Part shown: one piece after another, positions 32,190 to 39,694 of the stretch
Layout: each line of letters opens with the position of its first letter
How positions within the stretch are numbered: position 1 is the stretch's first letter
Assembly (NCBI GenBank): GCA_025964625.1
Contig: JAOPYL010000087.1
Span: 1 to 39,694, forward strand
Source of the DNA: Actinoallomurus sp.
GTDB lineage: Bacteria; Actinomycetota; Actinomycetes; Streptosporangiales; Streptosporangiaceae
Length of the DNA: 39,694 nt
Reading direction: 5' to 3'
Made by a program: the position numbers and the translations under genes
Notes under the pieces: model-generated
Told to the model about the DNA's origin: nothing
Database searches by the model: none
The model's input: the letters and a program-made list of their open reading frames with translations, nothing else

Positions 32190-32847
32190 GAAAACTGTGG
32201 GCACGGCGGGGCGCGCGACGAGGGAGCGCCTTCTCGAGGCCGCGGAACGCCTGTTCGCCGCCCAAGGCGTCAACGCCGTCAGCCTGCGCGAGATCGTCCG
32301 TGAGTCGGGCGCCCGCAACGTGACCGCCCTGCAGTACCACTTCGGCGACCGGAGGAGCCTGCTGCGCGCCGTCCTCGAACGGCACCACCGGGACGTCGAG
32401 ATCGCCAGGAACGCGCTGCTCGACACGTACGAGGCCGAGGGGGATGCCGACGTCCGGGCCCTGGCCGTCATCCTGGTGCGGCCCCTCGCGGCCAAGCTCG
32501 CCCACGCCGGAGGCAGGGCCTACCTGCGGATCCTCGGCGAACTCCTGAACCGCCCCGAGCCGGTGATCGACCGGGCGAGCCTTCGGAACCCCGCGGACAG
32601 CCTGTTCCGCTGGCGGGCCCTGACCGCCCCGCTGCTGGAGGAGGACGCCACCCGCCTGCACCGAAGGTTCGTGGCGGTGCGGTTCACCATGACCGAGCTC
32701 GCCCGCCGCGCGCAGTCCGGCCCGCACGCCGACGACCGGCTGTTCACCAGTCATCTCATCGATCTGGTAGCCGCGCTGCTGCTCGCGCCCCTGTCCCCGC
32801 AGACCCTGCGCCTGGCCGCCGAACGCGACCGCGGCCGTACGGCCTGA
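32188..32847 (+). CDS. TetR-family regulator of the kinase-dehydrogenase-ligase operon
   Basis: A 219-aa TetR protein. Its HTH (about 8-55) has TRERLLEAAERLFAAQGVNA, then VSLREIVRESG and ARNVTALQYHFGDRRSLL. The C-terminal domain resembles TetR_C_33-like acyl-responsive repressors, though this is a weak call. ATG 32188 has no ribosome binding site, and the operator reaches into it, so the message may be leaderless; GTG 32197 is an alternative. Divergent placement and the palindrome make it the likely repressor of 28137-32124. Confidence 0.92.
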   Translation: MKTVGTAGRATRERLLEAAERLFAAQGVNAVSLREIVRESGARNVTALQYHFGDRRSLLRAVLERHHRDVEIARNALLDTYEAEGDADVRALAVILVRPLAAKLAHAGGRAYLRILGELLNRPEPVIDRASLRNPADSLFRWRALTAPLLEEDATRLHRRFVAVRFTMTELARRAQSGPHADDRLFTSHLIDLVAALLLAPLSPQTLRLAAERDRGRTA

Positions 32848-32898
32848 GGCACGTCGCGCGGACACGCCACGTCACCGGGAGTGGAGGTCACCGCTACG

Positions 32899-33087
32899 GT
32901 GCGTGTACGGTTTCGGGCCGTGGAGAACCTGCGGATAGGCGTCGTCGAGGTCGAACACGACGACCAGACCACCCACGACTACCTGAGCTGTTCCGTCTGC
33001 TCCTGGCGGCTGGGAGTGTCGCCGCGGGAGTACGCCGTGCGCATCGCCTACCGCCACGACGACTCCCACCAGGGCCCCACCCGTTGA
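32899..33087 (+). CDS. Small protein with CxxC motif, unknown
   Basis: A 62-aa frame (68 aa if GTG 32881 is used). It contains EVEHDDQTTHDYLSCSVCSW, a His-rich stretch followed by Cys-x-x-Cys, then a basic helix and a HRHDDSHQG tail that could complete a metal site. GTG 32899 has GGAGG 11 bases upstream. It lies 50 bases after the TetR gene on the same strand and before a strong hairpin. I do not recognise the family. The ordered composition suggests a real gene, but it is not certain. Confidence 0.5.
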   Translation: MRVRFRAVENLRIGVVEVEHDDQTTHDYLSCSVCSWRLGVSPREYAVRIAYRHDDSHQGPTR

Positions 33088-33106
33088 GCCGGCCAGATCT
33101 CACGCG

Positions 33107-33169
33107 CCGGCCGCCCGGTCTCGCTGTTCACTGGTGGGCATCACCACTGTGCGAGGTCCGGGCGGCCGG
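33107..33169. terminator. Large bidirectional hairpin terminator
   Basis: A perfect 12-bp outer stem (33107-33118 with 33158-33169) encloses further pairing (CACTGGTG with CACCACTG, one mismatch). It lies between the convergent small gene (ends 33087) and the MFS gene (ends 33180) and probably terminates both. Confidence 0.7.
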
Positions 33170-33179
33170 AGAGGTTCCG

Positions 33180-34715
33180 TCAGGCGGCGTCCGCGGCGCC
33201 GGTCAGCCGCGCGACCTCGCGCTTATGCTCCTCGGCGTCGGCGCGCGCCGCCTTCGGGCTCCATCGGCCGATCAACGGGAGCATCAGCCCGAGGAAGAGG
33301 ACCTCGGCGACGATGCACACCCACCACCACGCCTGCCACTGGTGGGGTGCGTCGGCCGCCGCGCTCTTGATCTTCCCGAGCTCCGCGAGGAGGGCCGGCG
33401 GCGGAATCGTACCGGGCGGTACCGCCTTCGCCTGTTCCAGTACGACCGGGGCCTTGGTCAGGGTGTCGACCGCGCTGACGACGTACGGGAGCACGAAGAA
33501 GGACAGGCACACGACGATCCGCAGGATCCAGCCCCAGATCGCGAGGCCCGTCGCGGTCAGCGCGGGGTTGCGCCGCTCCACCGTCTCGGTGAACGCGGCC
33601 ATCCAGGGCGCGTACGCCGTGGCCAGTCCGAGGGCGAGCAGGCTGATGATCCAGATCAGCGTGGCCGAGCTCGTGTGCGGATGGGTGGTCCGGGTCATGA
33701 AGATGAAGGTCATCACCACTGCCAGCAGCGTGCCGGCCACCATGAAGGGTTTGCGGACCCTCAGCCGGTCCGACAGGACGCCCACGACCACCAGGGCGAC
33801 CGCGTTGATCCCCCAATACCAGGTGTTGATCCCGTTCGCCCGTGAGGTCGTGAAGCCGAAGTTCGAGGTCAGGTAGATGGTGAAGAACCCGACCGCCGTG
33901 TAGTAGATGAGCAGGAAGAGGCTGATGCCGAGCGCCGGGGCGAGGATGTCCAGGCGCAGCATCTGCCGCCACGGCCTCGCCAGGTTCGCCTCCCGCTCGG
34001 CACTGTCGGCCCTGGATTCGATGAGCTCCCGGTCGCCGACGCTCACCATCACCTGGTCACGGAGCCCGGGCTTGAGCTCCCGGAGTCCGAACAGGGCGAT
34101 CGCGAACGCGACCAGCCCGACGACGCCGACGATGTAGTACTGGCTCGACCAGGAGTTGTGCAGATGCGGCAGCGTCCGGTTCGCGACGAAGCTGACGACC
34201 AGGCTGCCGACGACCGGGCCGAGCGTCCAGAAGCCCATGGCGGAGGCCCGGCCGATCTGGGGGGAGAAGTCGCGCACGAGCGCCGGGGTCGCGACCAGAC
34301 ACATGCCTTCGACCAGGCCGCCCGCGATGGCGAAGATCGAGAAGACCACCTTGTTCGGCGCGAGCGGCGTCAGCAGGGTGAGCGCACCCGTCACGGCCAG
34401 TCCGTACGTCACGAGGTTGGCGCGGCCCCACCGGTCGGCCACACCGGCGACGAGGGAGCCGAACGCGCCCACCAGGTTCGACAGGACGAGGATGTTCACG
34501 TAGTAGAGGAACGACATCTTGTAGTGGGCCAGCACCAGCGGCGCCACGCCACCGGTGACGTACAGCTCGTAGTACAGGATGATCGTGACGAAGACCGCCA
34601 CGGCGAGGTACCAGTACCGAGGTCCGGTGTTCGGGTAGCGGTCGAGACCGCGGTGCCACAGGCGGTCAGGGGTGAAACGGCCCGCCGGGGCGGTCGTCGG
34701 ATTCGTGAGGGCCAT
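33180..34715 (-). CDS. MFS transporter
   Basis: A 511-aa major facilitator with twelve predicted helices. The conserved loop-2/3 motif is DRWGRANLVTYG (about 94-105), and the repeated loop-8/9 motif is SDRLRVRKPF. Long polar stretches sit between TM6 and TM7 (about 220-255) and near the C-terminus. The ATG has GAGGAAG 3 bases upstream. It is divergent from the TetR gene at 34888 across an 18-bp palindrome, so it is probably repressed by it. The substrate may be the acid activated by the neighbouring acyl-CoA synthetases, but the sequence does not show it. Confidence 0.9.
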   Translation of the reverse strand: MALTNPTTAPAGRFTPDRLWHRGLDRYPNTGPRYWYLAVAVFVTIILYYELYVTGGVAPLVLAHYKMSFLYYVNILVLSNLVGAFGSLVAGVADRWGRANLVTYGLAVTGALTLLTPLAPNKVVFSIFAIAGGLVEGMCLVATPALVRDFSPQIGRASAMGFWTLGPVVGSLVVSFVANRTLPHLHNSWSSQYYIVGVVGLVAFAIALFGLRELKPGLRDQVMVSVGDRELIESRADSAEREANLARPWRQMLRLDILAPALGISLFLLIYYTAVGFFTIYLTSNFGFTTSRANGINTWYWGINAVALVVVGVLSDRLRVRKPFMVAGTLLAVVMTFIFMTRTTHPHTSSATLIWIISLLALGLATAYAPWMAAFTETVERRNPALTATGLAIWGWILRIVVCLSFFVLPYVVSAVDTLTKAPVVLEQAKAVPPGTIPPPALLAELGKIKSAAADAPHQWQAWWWVCIVAEVLFLGLMLPLIGRWSPKAARADAEEHKREVARLTGAADAA

Positions 34716-34809
34716 CGCTTCCTCTTCTTCTTGGGGCGTGGCGTGTCGGAGCGCCGGTAGACGCCCCGCCCCCGAGGCGGATGTGCCCGATGAGCTGTGC
34801 CATCATGGC

Positions 34810-34827
34810 TGAATAAGCGTTCATTCA
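34810..34827. promoter_or_regulatory. TetR-type operator between MFS and TetR genes
   Basis: TGAATAAGCGTTCATTCA is an 18-bp inverted repeat with 7 of 9 paired positions. It lies 95 bp upstream of the MFS start and 61 bp upstream of the TetR start, a normal place for divergent control. Confidence 0.6.
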
Positions 34828-34887
34828 CAGATGTGAGACATTAGTACGCTCGGCCCGAGTGACGTGTCAAGACGGAGGGGCGGCGGA

Positions 34888-35511
34888 GTGACCGAACCGG
34901 AGCTGCCGCTCGGTGGTTCGCAGCTGCAGCGGCGCCTGGCCGGCGCCGCCGTCGAGCTCTTCTACCGGCAGGGCGCGATGGCGACGTCGGTCCGGCAGAT
35001 CACCGAGGCGTGCGGGTTGACCCCCGGCGCGCTGTACAACCACTTCGACTCCAAGGAACAGCTGCTGTACGTGGTGGTGCGCGACATCCACCTGCGGCAG
35101 GAGAGCATGCTGGCCGCCGCGCAGGCGGCCGTCGCCGGGGATCCGGTCGCGGAGCTCAGCGCGATCGTCGGGGTCTACGTGGCGCGCCATTCCCACCACC
35201 GGGAGACGGCGCGGGTGGCGAACCGTGAGTACCGCCTGCTGAGCGGGGAGAGATACGAGGAGGTCGTCGGCATCCGCCGGCGGCTCCGTGACCACGTCGT
35301 CGACGTGCTGCTCGCCGGCCAGCGGCACCAGGTGTTCCACCTGGTCGGCGGCGAGGACCGGACGGCGGCCGTGCTCACCGCGATCCCCATCCTGGACATG
35401 TGCGTGCACATCAGCGAATGGTTTGACGAACACCGGCCCCTCGGCCATGCCGACCTGCAGGCCCGCTACGTCGGGCTGGCGCTGCGCATGGCGGGAGCCC
35501 GAACCGACTGA
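34888..35511 (+). CDS. TetR-family regulator
   Basis: A 207-aa TetR repressor. Its HTH contains LAGAAVELFYRQGAMATSVR, then QITEACGLTPGALYNHFDSK, and the C-terminal domain is of the fatty-acid-responsive type (RETARVANREYRLL is typical of TetR_C_17-like domains). GTG 34888 has GGAGGGG 7 bases upstream; the longer GTG start at 34864 has none. Eighteen bases separate its stop from the synthetase at 35530, so the two form an operon. It probably binds the palindrome at 34810. Confidence 0.92.
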   Translation: MTEPELPLGGSQLQRRLAGAAVELFYRQGAMATSVRQITEACGLTPGALYNHFDSKEQLLYVVVRDIHLRQESMLAAAQAAVAGDPVAELSAIVGVYVARHSHHRETARVANREYRLLSGERYEEVVGIRRRLRDHVVDVLLAGQRHQVFHLVGGEDRTAAVLTAIPILDMCVHISEWFDEHRPLGHADLQARYVGLALRMAGARTD

Positions 35512-35529
35512 GACGACATGGAGGTCGCC

Positions 35530-37071
35530 ATGGCCGAGCTTCTCCGGCCGCATGCCCAGGCCCGGCCGGACGAGCCGGCCGTGACCGACGAGCGCGGCAC
35601 GACGACGTGGCGTGAGTTCGAGGCGCGCGTCGACCGGCTGGCCGGTGCGCTGCGTGGCCTGGGGCTGGTCACCGGGGACGCCATCGCGATCCACTCCGGC
35701 AATCGGCGGGAGTACTTCGAGCTGATGGCCGCGGCCACCCACGTGGGACTGCGTTACATCCTCGTCAACTGGCACTGGACGGCGGACGAGCTGGAGTACG
35801 TCCTCGCCGACTCCGGCGCCAAGGCCCTGTTCTCCGAGGACCGGTTCGCGGACGTGGCCGCCGAGGCCGGCGCGGACCTGGCGACCCGCGTGGGCATCGG
35901 CGAGATCCCGGGATTCCAGCCGTATGAGGAGTTCCTGGCCGGCGGCCCGGACGGCGAGCCCGAGGACCAGGTCCTGGGCTGGCCGATGATCTATACGTCG
36001 GGCACGACGGGCCGGCCCAGGGGAGTGAGCCGCAAGCTCGTGGCGGCGGGCGTCCCGATCGCCACGATGACGCTCATCGCCGAGGCGTTCGCCGAGATCC
36101 TGCGGATCCCGGCGGGTGGCCGTTCGCTGCTGGTCGGGCCGGTGTACCACTCCGCGCAGTGGCTGTGGTCGTACGGCCTGCTGTGCGCCGGACGTCCGGT
36201 CGTCATGCGGCAGGCGTTCGACCCCGAGGAGACGCTGAGCCTCATCCAGGAACACCGGATCACCAACGTGCACCTGGTGCCGACCCAGTTCGTGCGGCTG
36301 CTGCGGCTGGACGACGCGACACGGCAGGCGCATGACCTGTCCAGCCTCGAAGCCGTCTGGCATGGGGCGGCTCCGTGCTCACGCGAGGTCAAGCGACGGA
36401 TGATCGACTGGCTCGGGCCGGTCATCTATGAGTACTACGGTTCCACGGAGGCCGCGGTGAACACCGTGGTCTCGTCCGAGGAGTGGCTGAAGCGCCCCGG
36501 TACCGTCGGGCGGGCGCTGCCCATGACCGAGATCCACGTACTCCGCGACGACGGCACGCCGGCCGAGCCGGAGGAACGCGGGCAACTGTGGTTCCGCTAC
36601 ACGAGCGGCGACGACGTGGAGTACTGGGGCGACCCGGACAAGACCGCCTCCATGCACCGGGAGGACGGGCTCTTCACCACCGGAGACATCGGCTACCTGG
36701 ACGCCGACGGGTACCTCTTCCTCGCCGACCGCGCCATCGACATGATCATCAGTGGTGGTGTGAACATCTATCCGGCCGAGGTCGAGGATGTGCTCAGCAC
36801 CCATCCGGCGGTACGCGACGTCGCGGTCTTCGGCGTGCCGGACGAGGAGTACGGAGAGCAGGTCAAGGCCGCGGTGGAACTCGAGGACGGCCACGAGCCG
36901 TCGGAGTCGCTGGCCGACGAGCTGATCGCGTTCTCCCGTGCGTCGCTGGCCGGGTACAAGGCGCCCCGCTCGGTCGATTTCGTGACCGCGTTGCCGCGCA
37001 CCCCGACGGGCAAGCTCTACAAGCGGCTGGTCCGTGACCCGTACTGGTCCGGGCGGGACAAGCAGATCTGA
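35530..37071 (+). CDS. Acyl-CoA synthetase (FadD-like)
   Basis: A 513-aa AMP-forming ligase. It has the P-loop MIYTSGTTGRPRGVS (about 154-168), YEYYGSTEAAVNTV, the hinge DRAIDMIISGGVNIYPAEVE and the C-terminal lysine in RTPTGKLYKRLVR. ATG 35530 is preferred over 35518 because GGAGG lies 5 bases upstream of it. It is co-transcribed with the TetR gene. Its C-terminal half is strikingly like the next synthetase (37230-38756), pointing to an old duplication. Acid substrate unknown. Confidence 0.93.
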   Translation: MAELLRPHAQARPDEPAVTDERGTTTWREFEARVDRLAGALRGLGLVTGDAIAIHSGNRREYFELMAAATHVGLRYILVNWHWTADELEYVLADSGAKALFSEDRFADVAAEAGADLATRVGIGEIPGFQPYEEFLAGGPDGEPEDQVLGWPMIYTSGTTGRPRGVSRKLVAAGVPIATMTLIAEAFAEILRIPAGGRSLLVGPVYHSAQWLWSYGLLCAGRPVVMRQAFDPEETLSLIQEHRITNVHLVPTQFVRLLRLDDATRQAHDLSSLEAVWHGAAPCSREVKRRMIDWLGPVIYEYYGSTEAAVNTVVSSEEWLKRPGTVGRALPMTEIHVLRDDGTPAEPEERGQLWFRYTSGDDVEYWGDPDKTASMHREDGLFTTGDIGYLDADGYLFLADRAIDMIISGGVNIYPAEVEDVLSTHPAVRDVAVFGVPDEEYGEQVKAAVELEDGHEPSESLADELIAFSRASLAGYKAPRSVDFVTALPRTPTGKLYKRLVRDPYWSGRDKQI

Positions 37072-37215
37072 GCGCGCTGACACCAGTGGTGCGGCTCGGC
37101 GTTCTCGAGGACCTGATGCGGCCGAGCCGGGTCGGCGCGCCGGCCCACCAGGTCGTGGTAGCCGCGGTCCGGCGCCCCCGGACGTTCCCGCCTTTCGCCT
37201 GATCACCGGACCGAG

Positions 37216-37221
37216 TAGCGT
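37216..37221 (+). promoter_or_regulatory. -10 element of a leaderless transcript
   Basis: TAGCGT ends 8 bases before the GTG start at 37230, and there is no ribosome binding site. This is the usual geometry of leaderless actinobacterial mRNAs. No clear -35 is visible. Confidence 0.4.
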
Positions 37222-37229
37222 TCGGTTTC

Positions 37230-38756
37230 GTGCACCTGGGAGAGATCGCCGCTGTCACCCCTGACAAGCCCGCAGTGATCATGGCCGGCTCCGGCCGGGT
37301 CATCACCTTCCGCGAGCTGGACGAGGAGTCCAACCGGCTCGCCCGGCTCCTGCGCGCCGAGGGGCTGCGCCCCGGCGACCACGTCGCCTTCATGCTGGAG
37401 AACCACCCGTCGTTCCTCGCGGTCGCCTGGGCGGCGCAGCGCTCGGGGCTGTACTACACCGCGATCAGCTCGCGCCTGCGGCCCGACGAGCTGGCCTACG
37501 TCATCGGCAACTGCGGAGCCCGGGTCTTCATCTCCTCGGCGAAGCTCGAGGAGGTCGCGGTCGCCGTCGCCGACCGCACGCCCGGCGTCAAGCTCCGGCT
37601 GATGCTCGACGGCGCGGCCCCCGGCTTCGAACCGTACGAGGAGCGCATCGCCCGGCACCCCGCCACGCCCCTCGACGACGAGTGCGAGGGCATGGACATG
37701 CTCTACTCCTCCGGGACCACCGGCCGGCCCAAGGGCGTCAAACCGCCGCTCTCACGGGCGCCGATGGGCACGCCGAACAGGCTCTACCAGCTGATCGCGT
37801 TCCTCTTCCAGCCGGACGGCGACTCGGTCTACCTGTCGCCTGCGCCGCTCTACCACGCCGCGCCGCTGCGGTACTCCCTCAACCTCCACCGCTTCGGCGC
37901 GACCGTCGTCGTCATGGAGAGGTTCGACCCCGAGGAGGCGCTCCGGGCGATCGAGAAGTACGGCGTGACGCACAGCCAGTGGGTGCCGACCATGTTCATC
38001 CGGATGCTGAAGTTGCCGGAGGAGACGCGTGCCGCCTATGACCTGTCGAGCCTGCGGTACGCGGTGCACGCCGCCGCGCCCTGCCCCATCCAGGTCAAGG
38101 AGCAGATGATCGACTGGTGGGGGCCGGTGCTGCACGAGTACTACGCCGGCACCGAGGGCAACTGCTTCGTCTACACCGACTCCGAGGCGTGGCTGGCGCA
38201 CAGGGGCACCGTCGGCCGTCCGCTCCTCGGTGAGATCCATGTCTGTGCCGAGGACGGCACGGAGCTGCCCACCGGGCGGCCCGGCACGCTGTACTTCTCG
38301 GGCGGGTCGGAGTTCGAGTACCACGACGACCCGGCCAAGACCGCCTCGTCGCGCGACCCCCTCGGCCGTGGCTGGACCACCCTCGGCGACGTCGGGTACG
38401 TCGACGACGAAGGTTTCCTCTACCTCACCGACCGCCTGTCCTACATGATCATCAGCGGCGGCGTGAACATCTATCCGCAGGAGGTCGAGAACCTCCTGGC
38501 CGTCCACCCGAAGGTCGCCGACGTCGCCGTGATCGGTGTGCCGGACCCCGAGATGGGGGAGGCGGTCAAGGCGGTGGTGCAGCCGGTGGCGGCGGAGGAC
38601 GCCGGGCCCGCACTGGAGCGGGAGCTGATCGAGTACTGCCGCGAGCGCCTCGCGCACTATAAGTGCCCGCGCTCGGTCGACTTCCGCCCCGACCTGCCGC
38701 GCCATCCGACGGGCAAGCTCTACAAGCGGCTCCTGAAGGACGAGTACTGGAAATAG
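37230..38756 (+). CDS. Acyl-CoA synthetase (FadD4-like)
   Basis: A 508-aa AMP-forming ligase. It has the P-loop MLYSSGTTGRPKGVK (about 152-166), PLYHAAPLRYSL, HEYYAGTEGNCFVYTD, the hinge DRLSYMIISGGVNIYPQEVE and the C-terminal RHPTGKLYKRLLKDEYW. It starts at a GTG without a ribosome binding site, 158 bases after the previous synthetase and behind a possible -10, so it may be transcribed separately and leaderlessly. It is a paralog of 35530-37071, with almost the same hinge and C-terminal motif. Substrate unknown. Confidence 0.92.
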   Translation: MHLGEIAAVTPDKPAVIMAGSGRVITFRELDEESNRLARLLRAEGLRPGDHVAFMLENHPSFLAVAWAAQRSGLYYTAISSRLRPDELAYVIGNCGARVFISSAKLEEVAVAVADRTPGVKLRLMLDGAAPGFEPYEERIARHPATPLDDECEGMDMLYSSGTTGRPKGVKPPLSRAPMGTPNRLYQLIAFLFQPDGDSVYLSPAPLYHAAPLRYSLNLHRFGATVVVMERFDPEEALRAIEKYGVTHSQWVPTMFIRMLKLPEETRAAYDLSSLRYAVHAAAPCPIQVKEQMIDWWGPVLHEYYAGTEGNCFVYTDSEAWLAHRGTVGRPLLGEIHVCAEDGTELPTGRPGTLYFSGGSEFEYHDDPAKTASSRDPLGRGWTTLGDVGYVDDEGFLYLTDRLSYMIISGGVNIYPQEVENLLAVHPKVADVAVIGVPDPEMGEAVKAVVQPVAAEDAGPALERELIEYCRERLAHYKCPRSVDFRPDLPRHPTGKLYKRLLKDEYWK

Positions 38757-38788
38757 TGCCGCGGTGGCCGTGGAATCCGGGACGAACC

Positions 38789-38818
38789 CGTTGATCCGAC
38801 GTTGATCGGACGTTGAAC
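38789..38818 (+). promoter_or_regulatory. Three 11-bp-spaced direct repeats, SARP-type site
   Basis: CGTTGATC, CGTTGATC and CGTTGAAC begin exactly 11 bp apart (38789, 38800, 38811). Heptamer direct repeats with one helical turn of spacing are the known recognition pattern of SARP/AfsR activators. The last copy contains TTGAAC, which may double as a -35. They lie about 200 bp before the NB-ARC ATPase gene. Confidence 0.65.
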
Positions 38819-38920
38819 GGGCCGGAGAAGAATCATCTTCGTGGACGGGTCAGGGGGTAAAGGCCCGCCCGCTCGCCCGGAGGCCAATGCCGCTGCGTTG
38901 CCGGGCGAAACGATGGGGGA

Positions 38921-38948
38921 GGAGCCCGGCCGGCACAGGCCGGACTCC
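38921..38948 (+). terminator. First leader hairpin
   Basis: GGAG-C-CCGGCC pairs with GGCCGG-A-CTCC around a 6-base loop (one mismatch). It is the upstream member of a tandem pair before the ATPase gene and may end the synthetase transcript. Confidence 0.5.
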
Positions 38949-38950
38949 GG

Positions 38951-38988
38951 GAGCCCTGTACCGGGCGTGACGGGCCGGTACAGGGCTC
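38951..38988 (+). terminator. Second leader hairpin (perfect 14-bp stem)
   Basis: GAGCCCTGTACCGG (38951-38964) pairs perfectly with 38975-38988 around a 10-base loop. It ends 36 bases before the ATPase start codon and downstream of the SARP-type repeats. It is therefore either a terminator of the upstream transcript or an attenuator in the ATPase leader. No U-tract. Confidence 0.65.
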
Positions 38989-39024
38989 CATCGTCTGTTC
39001 GGGACCAACAGCGGAGGAACCACG

Positions 39025-39694
39025 ATGCCGTACGGGCTGCCGCCCGACATCAATGACTTCACCGGGCGGAGCGGCGCCCTCGCCGAGCTGACCGGCGCCC
39101 TGATGCCCAGCGGGTCGATGCCGGTCGCCGCGGTGAGCGGAATGGGCGGCGTCGGCAAGACCGCCCTGGCCGTGCATGTCGCGCACGCCGTACGCCGGCG
39201 CTTTCCCGGCGGGCGGCTGTACGCCGACCTGCGCGGAGTGCGCGATCGCCCGGCCGAGCCCGGTGCGGTGCTCGGCGGCCTCCTGCGGGCGCTCGGCCGG
39301 TCGGACCTCCCGGCGAGCCTGGACGAGCGAGCGGCGCTGTACCGCTCTGAGCTGGCCGGCCGCCGGGTGCTGGTGCTGCTGGACGACGCGTGCGACCCGG
39401 CCCAGGTACGGCCGCTGCTACCCGGCGCGGCCGGATCGGCCGTTCTGGTGACGAGCCGGGTCACGATGGCGGGTCTGCCCGGAGCCCGGCTGGTCGATCT
39501 CGACGTCCTGGAACCCGACGAGGCCGTGGCCCTGCTCAGGCGCGTGGCCGGTACGGACCGGATCGCCGCCGAACGCGGCGCGGCGCTCGATGCCGTCGCG
39601 GCCTGCGGCTTCCTGCCGCTGGCCATCCGCATCGTCGGGGCGCGGCTGGCCGCACGGCCGGCCCTGAGCGTCGGCGACCTGGCACGCCGCCTGG
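39025..39694 (+). CDS. NB-ARC ATPase (AfsR/STAND type), 3' end outside the window
   Basis: The first 223 residues of an intracellular signalling ATPase are visible. It starts MPYGLPPDINDFTGRSG, the normal entry to the NB-ARC part of AfsR-like proteins, followed by the P-loop VSGMGGVGKTALA (about 37-49), Walker B LVLLDDA (about 114-120), the sensor VLVTSR and GFLPLAIRIVGARLA. AfsR itself has a SARP DNA-binding domain before this point; here the ATG has GGAGG 7 bases upstream and the preceding DNA encodes no such domain. It is therefore a SARP-less STAND protein, probably with C-terminal TPR repeats beyond the edge. SARP-type repeats and two hairpins precede it. Confidence 0.88.
   Translation, partial: MPYGLPPDINDFTGRSGALAELTGALMPSGSMPVAAVSGMGGVGKTALAVHVAHAVRRRFPGGRLYADLRGVRDRPAEPGAVLGGLLRALGRSDLPASLDERAALYRSELAGRRVLVLLDDACDPAQVRPLLPGAAGSAVLVTSRVTMAGLPGARLVDLDVLEPDEAVALLRRVAGTDRIAAERGAALDAVAACGFLPLAIRIVGARLAARPALSVGDLARRL

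Noticed and set aside
37072-37229. Possible gene remnant between the two synthetases
   Set aside because: Short protein-like words appear on the minus strand but do not match any family I recognise; treated as spacer with a promoter element only.
1-39694. CRISPR array, insertion sequence or prophage
   Set aside because: No regularly spaced repeats, no transposase or integrase motifs and no terminal inverted repeats were seen in the window.

Overview
The window is high-GC DNA with frequent GTG/TTG starts, leaderless-looking promoters, an ABC sugar importer without its own ATPase, ROK and TetR regulators, and an AfsR-type NB-ARC ATPase. Together these point to a large-genome filamentous actinomycete (Streptosporangiales/Thermomonosporaceae or Streptomyces-like). 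The genus is an inference. No rRNA, tRNA, CRISPR array, intact insertion sequence or prophage gene was found.

Layout. (1) 1-1408: the first codons of a minus-strand gene leaving the window, then a four-repeat membrane protein of the COG4705 type. (2) 1.5-9.4 kb: a fatty-acid-type catabolic cassette of three short operons (DUF35 protein plus thiolase-like protein; acyl-CoA dehydrogenase plus ADP-forming acyl-CoA synthetase; SDR plus MaoC hydratase) and a TetR gene. A 21-bp palindrome, two TTCTAGAA-like arms 5 bp apart, lies in front of each of the three operons, so they look like one TetR regulon able to run a complete CoA-activation and beta-oxidation-like cycle. The thiolase-like protein lacks both thiolase cysteines and may be an aldolase. 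(3) 9.5-17.6 kb and 21.5-25.6 kb: a carbohydrate locus with a ROK repressor, a divergent lipoprotein/permease/permease importer, a GH1 beta-glucosidase, a secreted CBM32 plus beta-helix protein of unclear activity, a secreted GH3 beta-xylosidase/glucosidase-like enzyme and a second ROK regulator. (4) Between these: a MEDS-HATPase anti-sigma-type protein, a lone acyl-CoA dehydrogenase and an atypical lactate/malate dehydrogenase followed by gene debris. (5) 25.7-28.1 kb: glutamate decarboxylase, a DUF3817 membrane protein and a WYL protein without its DNA-binding domain. (6) 28.1-33.1 kb: a translationally coupled kinase (APH fold), ACAD10/11-type dehydrogenase and acyl-CoA synthetase operon, divergent from a TetR gene whose start codon lies in a 33-bp palindrome. 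This resembles a split ACAD10/11 or Lva-type system for 4-hydroxyacyl-CoA breakdown. (7) 33.2-38.8 kb: an MFS transporter, a third TetR gene and two related acyl-CoA synthetases. (8) 38.8 kb to the end: SARP-type 11-bp repeats, two strong hairpins and the start of an NB-ARC ATPase.

Gene remnants occur at 3342-3529 (PIN-like toxin fold) and 21177-21451 (coiled coil and alpha/beta-hydrolase pieces), showing past rearrangement at the cassette edges.
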